A DNA stretch of 39,175 bases from JAMDCX01 sp049977145 (GCA_049977145.1 JBMFGW010000022.1:1-39175); one strand, 5' to 3'. Shown: positions 16,851 through 25,479, counted from the first letter of the stretch. Notes: generated from the letters alone by a model not told the origin. Program-made: numbers and translations.

Positions 16851-17405
16851 ATGAGCCGAATTGGAAAATTGCCTGTAACTGTGCCGGCTAACGTAAAAGT
16901 GGCCGTACAGGGGTGTGATGTGCGTGTGGAAGGGCCTAAGGGCAAATTGTCGCTGTCGCATCATCCGAACGTCAAGGTAACGGTGGAAGCCGGAAAAGTG
17001 CTTGTGACGCGGATAGATGATGAGAGACTTAGTCGCAGCGTGCATGGTTTGACCCGGATGCTTATTGCCAACATGATCAAAGGCGTAACGACCGGGTTCA
17101 CCGCTGATCTGGAAATTCAAGGGGTTGGCTATAAGGCCGAATTGCAGGGCAAAGTGGTGGCGCTATCCGTTGGTTATGCCAATCAGATTAATATTGATGT
17201 TCCTGATGGTATCGCGGTGAAAATTGAGGGTCAGGGCACGCGCATTAACATTGCCGGTGTGGATAAACAGGCGGTGGGACAGTTGGCTGCGGATATTCGC
17301 CGGGTGCGAAAGCCGGAACCTTATCTAGGCAAGGGTATTCGCTATGCCGGCGAAGTAGTCAAGCGCAAGGCCGGCAAACAGTTCGCCGGTGCCGGCGCCA
17401 AGTAA
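16851..17405 (+). CDS. rplF: 50S ribosomal protein L6
   Basis: A 184-residue L6 starting MSRIGKLPVTVPANVKV, with the internal GKLSLSHHPNVKV and the second-domain signature ADIRRVRKPEPYLGKGIRYA. The length is normal (175-185). I chose ATG 16851, with CGAGG 5 nt upstream; the open frame to 16788 is not conserved. The spacer before it carries a 6-bp perfect hairpin (16769-16784). L6 is near the factor-binding site. Confidence 0.97.
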   Translation: MSRIGKLPVTVPANVKVAVQGCDVRVEGPKGKLSLSHHPNVKVTVEAGKVLVTRIDDERLSRSVHGLTRMLIANMIKGVTTGFTADLEIQGVGYKAELQGKVVALSVGYANQINIDVPDGIAVKIEGQGTRINIAGVDKQAVGQLAADIRRVRKPEPYLGKGIRYAGEVVKRKAGKQFAGAGAK

Positions 17406-17509
17406 GCGCCGCGGTGCGGCGTTGGATAGCCGGCCAGGTAGTGTGCCGGTATGTGTGTAATGGAAGATATGGCGCGGTGAACCGCGTAAATTAAATCTAA
17501 GGTGCAGTC

Positions 17510-17881
17510 ATGAGTTCAGTTAGTGCCGTGAAACTTAAACGTCAGGATCGGAGAAAGGCGCGCATCCGCGGCGTGGTTCGCGGAACCACGGAGCGTCCGC
17601 GGCTTTCGGTTTTTCGGAGCTTGAAAAATATCTCCGTGCAAATCATCGACGATACGACCGGGCGGACGCTGGCTTCGGCCTGTACCTTGGAAAAAACTAT
17701 GCGCGGGACCACCGGCAGTGGTGGGAATGTCAAGGCCGCAGTGCTGATCGGCAGGCAGATTGCCGACCGGGCGAAAGAAAAAGGTATCAACAAGGTCGCA
17801 TTTGATCGCGGCGGGTACCGCTATCATGGCCGGATCAAGGCATTGGCGGATGCGGCGCGCGAAGGCGGCTTGCAGTTTTGA
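17510..17881 (+). CDS. rplR: 50S ribosomal protein L18
   Basis: A 123-residue L18, which binds 5S rRNA. Conserved stretches are RIRGVVRGTTERPRLSVFRS, NISVQIIDDTTGRTLASA, and FDRGGYRYHGRIKALADAAREGG at the C-terminus. AAGGTG lies 6 nt before the ATG. Two GC-rich hairpins (17407-17421 and 17473-17486) lie in the 104-nt spacer after rplF. Confidence 0.96.
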   Translation: MSSVSAVKLKRQDRRKARIRGVVRGTTERPRLSVFRSLKNISVQIIDDTTGRTLASACTLEKTMRGTTGSGGNVKAAVLIGRQIADRAKEKGINKVAFDRGGYRYHGRIKALADAAREGGLQF

Positions 17882-17985
17882 GGTTGTGCCGTTAAGGCAT
17901 TTTCGCCAATCGCGGCCGCTGGGGTAAGGGTTGGCCTAATGAAATACATGAGTTCACGAAACAGGATATATAGACGGGTTTGATT

Positions 17986-18477
17986 ATGGCAGAACACAAG
18001 TTTGATGAAGATCGTGGCCTTGATTCCAGCACCGTTGGCGTCTTCCGAAGCGCCAAGGTGGTCAAGGGCGGAAAAAACTTTTCTTTCGAGGCTCTTGTGG
18101 CCACGGGCGACCGCAATGGCAGCCTGGGGCTGGGTTACGCCAAAGCCAAGGAAGTGCCCGCCGCAGTAGAGAAGGCCACCAAGGATGCGCGTAAGCACTT
18201 GGTGCAGATTTCACTCAATGGTGGAACGATTCCTCATGAAGTTCTCGGTCGTTTTGGCGCCAGCCGCATTAAGCTCGTGCCGGCACGCCCGGGAACGGGG
18301 GTCAAAGCGGGGCGTTTTGTGCGTCCGCTGTTGGAGTTGGTGGGCATCCGCGATGTGTTGACCAAGGCGTATGGATCAACCAACAAGAAGAATCTTTGCC
18401 GGGCGACATTGGCAGCGCTGGAATCACTGCGCACCAAGGAAGTCATTGAGCAAAACCGCGGCGTGACCATTGGCTGA
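17986..18477 (+). CDS. rpsE: 30S ribosomal protein S5
   Basis: A 163-residue S5. It has VVKGGKNFSFEALVATGDRN and GSLGLGYAKAKEVPAAVEKA. The second domain contains RPGTGVKAGRFVRPLLELVG, then DVLTKAYGSTNKKNLCRATL. The length is normal. The start is ATG 17986, with an in-frame TTG at 17980; no strong ribosome site is close. The next gene is rplO; rpmD (L30), which often lies between them, is absent from the 66-nt gap. Confidence 0.96.
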   Translation: MAEHKFDEDRGLDSSTVGVFRSAKVVKGGKNFSFEALVATGDRNGSLGLGYAKAKEVPAAVEKATKDARKHLVQISLNGGTIPHEVLGRFGASRIKLVPARPGTGVKAGRFVRPLLELVGIRDVLTKAYGSTNKKNLCRATLAALESLRTKEVIEQNRGVTIG

Positions 18478-18543
18478 CGGCGCTGGAGTTTCATACTTTC
18501 GCGGATCGGTAAAATCTCTGATCCGCAGCAGGAGATAGTAACG

Positions 18544-19077
18544 ATGATGATTCATGAAATTACCGCTTTGGCGGGTGCCCATAAAAAGCGCAAGCGCGTT
18601 GGCCGGGGCGAAAGCAGCGGACATGGCAAAACTTCCGGTCGTGGTACCAAGGGCGGCGGCGCCCGCGCGGGCGGCGGCCCGGCGTTTGGTTCCGAAGGTG
18701 GTAATATGCCCCTGTTTCGCCGGATTCCCAAACGCGGCTTTAACAATAACTATTTTGCGCAGAAGTTCAGTATCGTTAATGTTAATGACCTGAATCGATT
18801 CTTCCAGGATGGTCAGACGGTTGATGCCGCAGCGTTAATTTCCGCCCATCTGATCCGGGATGAGAAATTGCCGGTAAAAATTCTCGGCGATGGACAATTG
18901 GCGCGTAAACTGCATGTGATTGCCGGAAAATTCAGCAAGCAGGCGGAGAAAAAAATAACCGACGCGGGCGGCAGCGTTAAAACGCTTGAACTGGATCGGA
19001 ACAAGGAAAAAGTCAATCCGAAAACCGGGCGTTTCCGTCCGCGGCATATTGCGGACGCTACAGAGAAGAAGGTCTGA
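18544..19077 (+). CDS. rplO: 50S ribosomal protein L15
   Basis: A 177-residue L15 (E. coli 144). The N-terminal glycine/arginine-rich region KRVGRGESSGHGKTSGRGTK is canonical, followed by FEGGNMPL-like SEGGNMPLFRRIPKRGF. The C-terminal half has LPVKILGDGQLARKL and a lysine-rich tail of about 30 residues that makes it long. AGGAG (18530-18534) lies 9 nt before ATG 18544; the next codon is also ATG. Confidence 0.96.
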   Translation: MMIHEITALAGAHKKRKRVGRGESSGHGKTSGRGTKGGGARAGGGPAFGSEGGNMPLFRRIPKRGFNNNYFAQKFSIVNVNDLNRFFQDGQTVDAAALISAHLIRDEKLPVKILGDGQLARKLHVIAGKFSKQAEKKITDAGGSVKTLELDRNKEKVNPKTGRFRPRHIADATEKKV

Positions 19078-19229
19078 TATTTCCCGCCCGGCGCTGGCTT
19101 GGTATCCGGGGTTTGTTGAAGTATGCCGCGGACGCTTATAATAAAATTGCGCATGGCGGCGCGTAGGCCGCATGCGGCGGATTCTGATTTTTTAATGTCA
19201 GAACAGGCATTTTTGGCAGTGAGGTTGTT

Positions 19230-20687
19230 TTGTTTCGGACCATCCTGAACATCTTCAAAATACCGGAATTACGCACCAAACTGTTGTTTACCATCGGGTT
19301 GTTATGTGTGTATCGCGTCGGATTTTATATACCCCTTCCCGGCGTTAATACCCATGCGCTAAGTTCATTTGTCAGCAGTTCAAGTTCTTCCCCATTGGGA
19401 CAAATCAGCAGTTATCTGAGTTTGTTTTCCGGTGGCAACTTGGGCTTAAGCACCATTTTCGGTTTGGGCATTATGCCCTACATTAGTGCCGCCATTATTT
19501 TTCAATTGCTGGGAACCGTCATTCCTTCGCTGGAGAAACTGCAGAAGGAAGGCGAACCCGGAATGCGGAAAATCAATGAATGGACCCGCTACGCCACCGT
19601 CGTGCTGTGTTTGATTCAGTCTTTTGTATGGTTAGGCTATCTGACGCGGTCTTCCGCCAGCAGTCCGCACGGATTTCTGTACGCCGACACCTATTACCAC
19701 CATTATCTTCTCTTTTGGATTTCCGGGCTTGTCGCGCTGACCGCCGGCAGTATTTTCCTGATGTGGCTCGGTGAGCAGATTGATGCTTACGGCATCGGCA
19801 ATGGCGTATCGCTGATTATCATGGCCGGTATTGTGGCCAATATGCCCGCCGCAATTGAGGATGTCTGGGCGCAGTCATCCTTTCGGGTTTCCTCGGCGGG
19901 AACGCATCCCTATGGGATTGGGACGGTGCTGTTTTTGATTGCCTGTTTTGTTGGCGTATCCGCCGGGGCCATCACTTTGGAACAAGGCCAGAGGCGCATT
20001 GGCATCCAACAGGCCAAGCAAATGCGCGGGCGTCGCATGTACGGCGGTATGAGTAACCAGTATCTGCCTTTGCGGGTCAACCATGGCGGCGTGATGCCCA
20101 TTATTTTCGCCAGCTCACTGATTCTGATTCCCAATGTATTGCTGGGCTGGCTGGCCCCGCGTTTTGATCAGTTGTATGCCTTTCAGGTAATTCAGGAAGC
20201 TCTGGAGCCAGGCCATTATATTTACATTGTGATTTATATCATGATGATCTTTTTCTTCTCCTATTTCTGGAATACCGTGCAGTTTCAGCCCAAGGAGATG
20301 GCCGATCAGTTGCGCGATTATGGCAGTTTTATACGCAACCTTCGCCCTGGGCCGCGCACGGCCGAGTATTTGGAGCAGGTAATGACCCGCATTACCTATT
20401 GCGGAGCGGCTTTTTTGTCCGTGATCGCCCTGATGCCTACCATTGTCGCCCGTTATATGGGCGTAAGTTTCATGATCACGCAATTTCTTGGCGGAACCGG
20501 ATTGCTCATTGTGGTCAGTGTATTGCTGGATTTTATTTATCGCGTGGAAGCCAATCTGGTGATGAGAAATTACGGCGGGTTGCTGGAAAGTGACAGTTCT
20601 GTGGCCTCGCGACGGAAACCATCGGCGGCCCAGGGATCGCTCAAATCGCTGGCGGGACGTGATAATATGAAAGGGTCCGCCACATGA
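19230..20687 (+). CDS. secY: Protein translocase subunit SecY
   Basis: A 485-residue polytopic membrane protein and the channel of the Sec translocon. It begins FRTILNIFKIPELRTKLLFT and carries YRVGFYIPLPGVN, the signature GIMPYISAAIIFQLLGTVIP, QRRIGIQQAKQMRGRRMYGG in the cytosolic loop, and YFWNTVQFQPKEMADQLRDYG. Ten membrane segments are expected. At 485 it is longer than E. coli SecY (443). The start is TTG 19230 with GTGAGG 5 nt upstream; no better in-frame ATG exists. Its stop overlaps the adk start by 4 nt. Confidence 0.97.
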   Translation: MFRTILNIFKIPELRTKLLFTIGLLCVYRVGFYIPLPGVNTHALSSFVSSSSSSPLGQISSYLSLFSGGNLGLSTIFGLGIMPYISAAIIFQLLGTVIPSLEKLQKEGEPGMRKINEWTRYATVVLCLIQSFVWLGYLTRSSASSPHGFLYADTYYHHYLLFWISGLVALTAGSIFLMWLGEQIDAYGIGNGVSLIIMAGIVANMPAAIEDVWAQSSFRVSSAGTHPYGIGTVLFLIACFVGVSAGAITLEQGQRRIGIQQAKQMRGRRMYGGMSNQYLPLRVNHGGVMPIIFASSLILIPNVLLGWLAPRFDQLYAFQVIQEALEPGHYIYIVIYIMMIFFFSYFWNTVQFQPKEMADQLRDYGSFIRNLRPGPRTAEYLEQVMTRITYCGAAFLSVIALMPTIVARYMGVSFMITQFLGGTGLLIVVSVLLDFIYRVEANLVMRNYGGLLESDSSVASRRKPSAAQGSLKSLAGRDNMKGSAT

Positions 20688-21352
20688 GATTGGCCTTGCT
20701 GGGACCCCCTGGGGCGGGCAAAGGCACGCAGGCTGTACGTCTTGCGCACCGGTTGCGGGTCGCGCATCTCTCCAGTGGCGACATTCTGCGTTCAGAAAAA
20801 TCAGCCGGCACCGCTCTGGGGCTGAAAATCCGGGATTTTATTGATCATGGCAAGCTCGTGCCCGACGCCTTGATGATCCGCCTCATGGAGGATCGAATAA
20901 CTAAAGTTATCGGTGGATTTGTACTTGATGGCTTTCCGCGCACTTTAGTGCAGGCGGGTGATTTGGAGGTTTTTTTAGATTCCATCCATCGTCCATTGGA
21001 TGTTGTCGTGAATTTTGTCCTTGATGAAAAGGTGCTTAGCCGTCGCTTTGAGGGACGCCGGGTATGCCCGGTGTGCGGGTCGGTCTATCACCTTGACACC
21101 ATGCCGCCGGAAGTTCCGGGGTTGTGTGATCAAGATGGACAGGCTTTGGTAATCCGCCCTGATGATCAGCTTGCAGTGGTGCGAGAAAGAATTGAAACCT
21201 ATCGGCGTAGTGTGGAACCGCTGGTGGTGTTTTATGATCGAAAAGGAATTTTGGTGACATTGGACGCTGCGGGTACTCCCAATGCGGTCACTTCCGCCGT
21301 TTTGAAGCTGCTGCAAGACCACGGCCATGGAAAAAAGGTTGACGGTGGTTAA
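20684..21352 (+). CDS. adk: Adenylate kinase, zinc-LID type
   Basis: A 222-residue kinase interconverting AMP + ATP with 2 ADP. The P-loop is GPPGAGKGT (about 7-15), with HLSSGDILR and LDGFPRTLVQA following. The LID domain carries a probable zinc site: Cys128, Cys131, Cys148 and Asp151 in CPVCGSVYHL and LCDQDG, like the Cys3Asp type known in other bacteria. The start codon overlaps the secY stop (ATGA), implying translational coupling. Confidence 0.96.
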   Translation: MRLALLGPPGAGKGTQAVRLAHRLRVAHLSSGDILRSEKSAGTALGLKIRDFIDHGKLVPDALMIRLMEDRITKVIGGFVLDGFPRTLVQAGDLEVFLDSIHRPLDVVVNFVLDEKVLSRRFEGRRVCPVCGSVYHLDTMPPEVPGLCDQDGQALVIRPDDQLAVVRERIETYRRSVEPLVVFYDRKGILVTLDAAGTPNAVTSAVLKLLQDHGHGKKVDGG

Positions 21353-21391
21353 AGCAAGGGGAACTCTGATGATTGTCATGAGTATGAAATC

Positions 21392-22174
21392 ATGAAAATA
21401 GCATTAAAATCGCGCAGTGATATTGACCAAATGCGGGCCGCGGGACGTCTGGTCTTTCAGACGTTGTCACGCTGTCGGGAAGCCGTGCAGCCAGGACTAA
21501 GCACGGAAGCTCTGGATCACATTGCGTTGGCCACCTTCACCGCCGCCGGGGGGGAGGGGCTGTTCAAAAATTATCCAACCTATGAACCCGGAAAAGGCTT
21601 TCCCGGCAACACCTGCATCAGCGTGAATGAAGAAGTGGTGCATGGAATTCCCGGTCCAAGATTGTTACGCGATGGGGATGTCGTCAGCGTGGATTGTGGC
21701 ATCCGCCTGCATGGGTGGTGTGGGGATTCGGCTCTTACCGTGGGGGCCGGAGTTCTGACGCCGGAAAATCAAAAACTTATTCGCGTGGCGGAGGAGACGT
21801 TGCAAATCGCCATTGCTGCAATCCGCCCGGGGTTGCCATGGTCGGCCGTGGCCCGAAAAATGCAGGCACATGTTGAAAACAATGGTTTTTCATGTGTGCG
21901 GGAATTTGTCGGGCATGGAATTGGCCGCCGGATGCATGAGGAGCCTAAGGTTCCAAATTTCACATCACGGGAATTTGAACGTCTTGGAGATTTTTATTTG
22001 CAGGTAGGAATGGTCATCGCGGTTGAACCCATGGTCATAGCGGGAGCGCCGGACGTAGTGGTCCTTGATGATGGCTGGACCGTGATAAGCAAGGATGGAT
22101 CCCCGGCGGCACATGTGGAGCATACCTTGGCGGTGACTCCCGATGGGTGTGAAGTATTGACAGATGGTACCTGA
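21392..22174 (+). CDS. map: Methionine aminopeptidase, type I
   Basis: A 260-residue M24A peptidase that removes N-terminal Met. The metal ligands are in place: Asp101 (VSVDCGI), Asp112 (CGDSALTV), His175 (FVGHGIGRR), Glu212 (IAVEPM) and Glu243 (HVEHTLAV). The substrate-contact His84 is in VVHGIPGPR and His182 in RRMHEEP. No N-terminal zinc-finger extension is present. It follows adk by 39 nt, in the usual secY-adk-map-infA order. The ribosome site is weak. Confidence 0.97.
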   Translation: MKIALKSRSDIDQMRAAGRLVFQTLSRCREAVQPGLSTEALDHIALATFTAAGGEGLFKNYPTYEPGKGFPGNTCISVNEEVVHGIPGPRLLRDGDVVSVDCGIRLHGWCGDSALTVGAGVLTPENQKLIRVAEETLQIAIAAIRPGLPWSAVARKMQAHVENNGFSCVREFVGHGIGRRMHEEPKVPNFTSREFERLGDFYLQVGMVIAVEPMVIAGAPDVVVLDDGWTVISKDGSPAAHVEHTLAVTPDGCEVLTDGT

Positions 22175-22207
22175 TCATGGAAAATGACGGGTTTGTAGAG
22201 GAATCGA

Positions 22208-22423
22208 ATGTCTAAGGAAGACGCCATACGCTTGGAGGCTTTAGTTACGGAGGCCTTGCCGAATGCCATGTTTCGCGTAAAACTGGAGAATGGACATGTG
22301 CTGCTGGCGCATATTTCCGGAAAAATGAGAGTAAATTACATTCGGATTTTGCCGGGAGATAAAGTAACTGTGGAAATGTCGCCTTATGATTTGAATCGGG
22401 GGCGGATTATTACCAGAAATTAA
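22208..22423 (+). CDS. infA: Translation initiation factor IF-1
   Basis: A 71-residue IF-1 (usually 72) of the S1/OB fold. It has EDAIRLEALVTEALPNAMF, VKLENGHVLLAHISGKMR, RILPGDKVTVEMSPYDL and the end RGRIITRN. AGAGG lies about 6 nt before the ATG. It blocks the A site during initiation. A 195-nt spacer with a TATAAT-like sequence separates it from rpmJ. Confidence 0.97.
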   Translation: MSKEDAIRLEALVTEALPNAMFRVKLENGHVLLAHISGKMRVNYIRILPGDKVTVEMSPYDLNRGRIITRN

Positions 22424-22618
22424 ACCGCGCCCGCGGGTAGCCATTGGATGGGCCCACGGTGATAGCGCAGGGATTCGGACGCATTGGCAGCATTCCTGTG
22501 GTTACCGGTAGCGTTAAGATACTGTGTGTGCTGGATTAATTCAAAATTTTCCGTATAATAAATGGCTTGGCACTCGGTTGGATAGTTCCTCCGGGTGGAA
22601 GCGAGTTTGGAGCATACG

Positions 22619-22735
22619 ATGAAAGTGCGGTCGAGCGTTAAAAGAATTTGTGAACACTGTGTCATAGTACGCAGAAATGGTGTACTGCGCGTGGTTTGTA
22701 AGGCGGATCCGCGTCATAAGCAGCGTCAAGGTTGA
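22619..22735 (+). CDS. rpmJ: 50S ribosomal protein L36
   Basis: A 38-codon gene read directly from the sequence, beginning MKVRSSVKRICEHC and ending KADPRHKQRQG. The zinc ribbon is of the C-plus type with Cys11, Cys14, Cys27 and His33 all present. GGAG (22609-22612) is 6 nt before the ATG. Its position between infA and rpsM is canonical. The length and all ligands match the family, so it is a confident call despite its size. Confidence 0.95.
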   Translation: MKVRSSVKRICEHCVIVRRNGVLRVVCKADPRHKQRQG

Positions 22736-22841
22736 GTTTGTGGTGAACCGGTCGAATCGACTGTGCCTGGGTTGCTTGGGCGGTGGTCGATTATCAGATT
22801 CCGGTTGCGGAAGAATTCGATAAATCTGTTGAGGAGTTTGT

Positions 22842-23228
22842 ATGCCCCGTATTTCCGGTGTGGATATTCCGCTGGACAAGCCAATTCGCATTAGTTTGCG
22901 ATACATTTATGGTATTGGACCGGTCAATGCTTTGGATATTCTCAAGGAGGCCAACATTGATCCGCAGAAGCGGGCCAAAGAACTTACCGAAGATGAAATT
23001 GCCCATATCGGTACCATTATCGACCGCAGTTTTGTCGTGGAAGGGTCGTTGCGCCGGCAGGTGCAGCAGAATATCGCCCGGCTCCGGGATATTCAATCTT
23101 ATCGCGGCTCGCGGCATCGCCGCGGTTTGCCGACACGCGGGCAGAGAACACGTTCCAACGCTCGTACCCGCAAGGGGCCGCGCAAGACGGTGGCCGGCAA
23201 GAAAGGCGTAAAAGAACTGCACGGGTAA
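22842..23228 (+). CDS. rpsM: 30S ribosomal protein S13
   Basis: A 128-residue S13. It starts MPRISGVDIPLDKPIRISLR, has YIYGIGPVNALDIL, and carries the basic signature GSRHRRGLPTRGQRTRSNAR followed by RTRKGPRKTVAGKK. It contacts the P-site tRNA and the B1 bridges. TTGAGGAG lies before the ATG. The length is near the usual 118-126. Confidence 0.97.
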   Translation: MPRISGVDIPLDKPIRISLRYIYGIGPVNALDILKEANIDPQKRAKELTEDEIAHIGTIIDRSFVVEGSLRRQVQQNIARLRDIQSYRGSRHRRGLPTRGQRTRSNARTRKGPRKTVAGKKGVKELHG

Positions 23229-23292
23229 TAGCTGCCAGGCTCCACTGGTTGGTGGTGTGGAGAGTGGAATTTTTTAATATTGAGGTAATATC

Positions 23293-23673
23293 ATGGCGAA
23301 AACGGGAAAGAAAAAAATACGCAAAAATGTGGGGCGCGGCATTGCCCACGTCAAGGCCAGTTTTAACAACACCCAAGTGACCATCACGGATGTAAATGGG
23401 GAAACACTGGCTTGGGATTCCGCCGGTACCGTAGGCTTTAAGGGCGCCCGCAAGAGTACGCCATTCGCCGCGACCCGCGCTGCGGAAAATTGTGCGGTCA
23501 AGGCTAAAAAATTTGGCGTTCAAGAAATCGAAGTGCGGGTAAAAGGGCCTGGCTCCGGACGTGAATCGGCCATTACGGCATTGCAGAACAGTGGTTTAAA
23601 AATTACCTCCATAGAGGACAATACACCCTTGCCGCATAATGGTTGCCGTCCGCCGAAAAAGCGGCGGGTATAG
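23293..23673 (+). CDS. rpsK: 30S ribosomal protein S11
   Basis: A 126-residue S11. It has KKIRKNVGRGIAHVKASFNN, TQVTITDVNGETLAWDSAG and the C-terminal signature HNGCRPPKKRRV. The length is normal. In most bacteria rpsD follows; here a 167-nt non-coding spacer leads directly to rpoA. Confidence 0.97.
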   Translation: MAKTGKKKIRKNVGRGIAHVKASFNNTQVTITDVNGETLAWDSAGTVGFKGARKSTPFAATRAAENCAVKAKKFGVQEIEVRVKGPGSGRESAITALQNSGLKITSIEDNTPLPHNGCRPPKKRRV

Positions 23674-23840
23674 TACCGGTGGCCGCGCCGGGCGGATACC
23701 GCGATTGCCGCCGATCGGCAATCGCTTGGCGGGTGGGGCCGGATTTCTCGGTTGTCTTGATTTTATTGTGTTTTATTTTTTTCGTGGTGACAGATGCCTT
23801 GTGGCGATAATCCCGCGGAATATCATTCAGGAGAAATGTT
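23674..23840 (+). promoter_or_regulatory. Spacer in the usual place of rpsD, with strong hairpin
   Basis: The 167 nt between rpsK and rpoA contain a perfect 10-bp hairpin (23701-23710 with 23716-23725, 5-nt loop) and, downstream, a T-rich stretch (about 23750-23782). AGGAG precedes the rpoA ATG. No coding remnant of S4 was seen. A weak promoter or processing site for rpoA is possible. Confidence 0.4.
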
Positions 23841-24953
23841 ATGCGAATGCGTTGGCGTGGTCTGGAACTTCCGACGAAAGTTGATCTTGATAATTCCATT
23901 AGTACCGATACGTACGGTAAATTCGTTATAGAGCCATTTGAACGCGGTTTCGGTACCACGATTGGTAATTCTTTGCGGCGCGTTCTGCTTAGTTCTCTGG
24001 AAGGGGCGGCGGCGGTTTCCGTACGGATCGTGGGAGCGGAACATGAATTCGCCCAGATTCCCGGCGTGGTAGAGGATGTCACCGATATTATTCTCAATGT
24101 CAAGGGACTTGTCGTATCCTTGGAAGGCGATATTTCCAAGACCCTTAGCGTTAAAAAGAAAGGTCCCGGCACGGTCACGGCCGGTGACTTGAAGGGTGAT
24201 CCCGCGCTGCAGATCCATAACCAAGATCTGGTCATTGCGACACTCAACGCCGATACCACGTTTGATATGGAATTGGAGATCCGCAAAGGTCGCGGATTTG
24301 TAACCGCTTCTGAAAATACCCCGGAAGAGCAGATTATCGGGGTGATTCCCATTGACTCCATTTACTCTCCCGTAACGCGTGTGCGTTACAAAACCGAAGA
24401 TACACGCGTTGGTCAGAAAACCAATTATGACCGTCTGCTTTTGGAAATCTGGACCAATGGCACCATTTCACCGGAATTGGCGTTGGTGGAAGCTGCTAAA
24501 ATCCTGCGCAAACACCTCAATGCGTTTTTGCTGCAATTGGATATCGGCTCGGAGATTCAGGCTCCCATGGAGGTCGATGCGCCGACCACACCTGTGCTCC
24601 TCAAAGACAGCATGAAAGGGGAGTTGGATAAGCCTTTGTCAGCGCTGGGATTATCTGTGCGGGCCACTAATTGTCTGGAATCCGCACGTATCCATACGGT
24701 CGGTGATTTGATTCAACTTGGCGATGCGGAAATAATGAAAGTCCGTAGTTTTGGAAAAACCAGCCTCCGGGAGATCAAGGCGAAACTTCAGGAATTCGGA
24801 TTATCCCTCGGCATGGAGGTGCCGGAAGAAGAACCCGAGAAAAAGGAAGAAGAAGAGAAGGGGGAGAAGAAGAAAGATGATAAGGATAAGAAAGAGGATG
24901 GAAAAGAGAAAGAGGAAACTAAAAAGCCGGCAGCCGATGAAAAGGCTTCCTGA
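23841..24953 (+). CDS. rpoA: RNA polymerase alpha subunit with charged C-terminal tail
   Basis: A 370-residue alpha subunit (E. coli 329). The N-terminal dimerisation domain has GKFVIEPFERGFGTTIGNSL and RRVLLSSLEGAA. The alpha-CTD (about 258-326) carries LSVRATNCLESARIHTVGDL and KVRSFGKTSLREIKAKLQEF, the UP-element and activator-binding fold. Residues about 327-370 are an almost purely Lys/Glu/Asp tail that the family normally lacks. AGGAG lies about 6 nt before the ATG. rplQ follows across a spacer with a terminator-like hairpin. Confidence 0.97.
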   Translation: MRMRWRGLELPTKVDLDNSISTDTYGKFVIEPFERGFGTTIGNSLRRVLLSSLEGAAAVSVRIVGAEHEFAQIPGVVEDVTDIILNVKGLVVSLEGDISKTLSVKKKGPGTVTAGDLKGDPALQIHNQDLVIATLNADTTFDMELEIRKGRGFVTASENTPEEQIIGVIPIDSIYSPVTRVRYKTEDTRVGQKTNYDRLLLEIWTNGTISPELALVEAAKILRKHLNAFLLQLDIGSEIQAPMEVDAPTTPVLLKDSMKGELDKPLSALGLSVRATNCLESARIHTVGDLIQLGDAEIMKVRSFGKTSLREIKAKLQEFGLSLGMEVPEEEPEKKEEEEKGEKKKDDKDKKEDGKEKEETKKPAADEKAS

Positions 24954-24981
24954 CGTGCTGTGTTTAATTGGTTGTTAATTC

Positions 24982-25010
24982 GGCGGCTCCAGATGTTCGA
25001 GCCGCCTTTT
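24982..25010 (+). terminator. Terminator-like hairpin between rpoA and rplQ
   Basis: A perfect 8-bp stem GGCGGCTC / GAGCCGCC (24982-24989 with 24999-25006) is followed at once by TTTT (25007-25010). It ends 16 nt before the rplQ ATG. It looks like an intrinsic terminator or attenuator, although rplQ is normally co-transcribed with rpoA. Confidence 0.55.
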
Positions 25011-25026
25011 ACGCGAGGATATTTCC

Positions 25027-25479
25027 ATGCGTCATCGTGTTGTTGGTCGAAGACTTTCTCGTACCGCGGCCCATCGTAAGGCAATGCTGCGAAATCTGGC
25101 ACAATCTTTGTTTGAGCATGGGCAGGTCGAAACCACCTTGCCTAAAGCCAAAGAATTAGTCCGGTTTATTGAACCTCTTATTACCTTGGCCAAGAAAAAT
25201 ACGCTGGCCGCCCGGCGGCTGGTAATTTCCCGCCTGCATGATCGGCTCATGGCCGACCCCCAGGACTTGGACCTGCTGCTGGATGATAGTGTGGTCCAGA
25301 AATTGTTCAAGGACATTGCGCCGGTGTATGCCGATCGGCATGGCGGCTACACCCGCATTATTAAAACCGCCAAATGGCGAATTGGGGATGCTGGTGATAT
25401 TGCGGTGGTTCAACTTGTGGACATCGCCAAAACTAAGGCTCGGTCATCCACACGGCCAGTTACCACCGCCACAACTTGA
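25027..25479 (+). CDS. rplQ: 50S ribosomal protein L17
   Basis: A 150-residue L17. The N-terminal MRHRVVGRRLSRTAAHRKAM and LAQSLFEHGQVETTLPKAKE are family signatures, as is the late GGYTRIIKTAKWRIGDA. A 20-residue tail ends the protein. GCGAGG is close before the ATG. It is the last gene of the cluster and faces a convergent MFS gene across a hairpin. Confidence 0.96.
   Translation: MRHRVVGRRLSRTAAHRKAMLRNLAQSLFEHGQVETTLPKAKELVRFIEPLITLAKKNTLAARRLVISRLHDRLMADPQDLDLLLDDSVVQKLFKDIAPVYADRHGGYTRIIKTAKWRIGDAGDIAVVQLVDIAKTKARSSTRPVTTATT

Noticed and set aside
22554..22559. TATAAT before rpmJ as an internal promoter
   Set aside because: No acceptable -35 hexamer at 16-18 nt spacing; one good -10 box alone is weak evidence in a 195-nt A/T-richer spacer.
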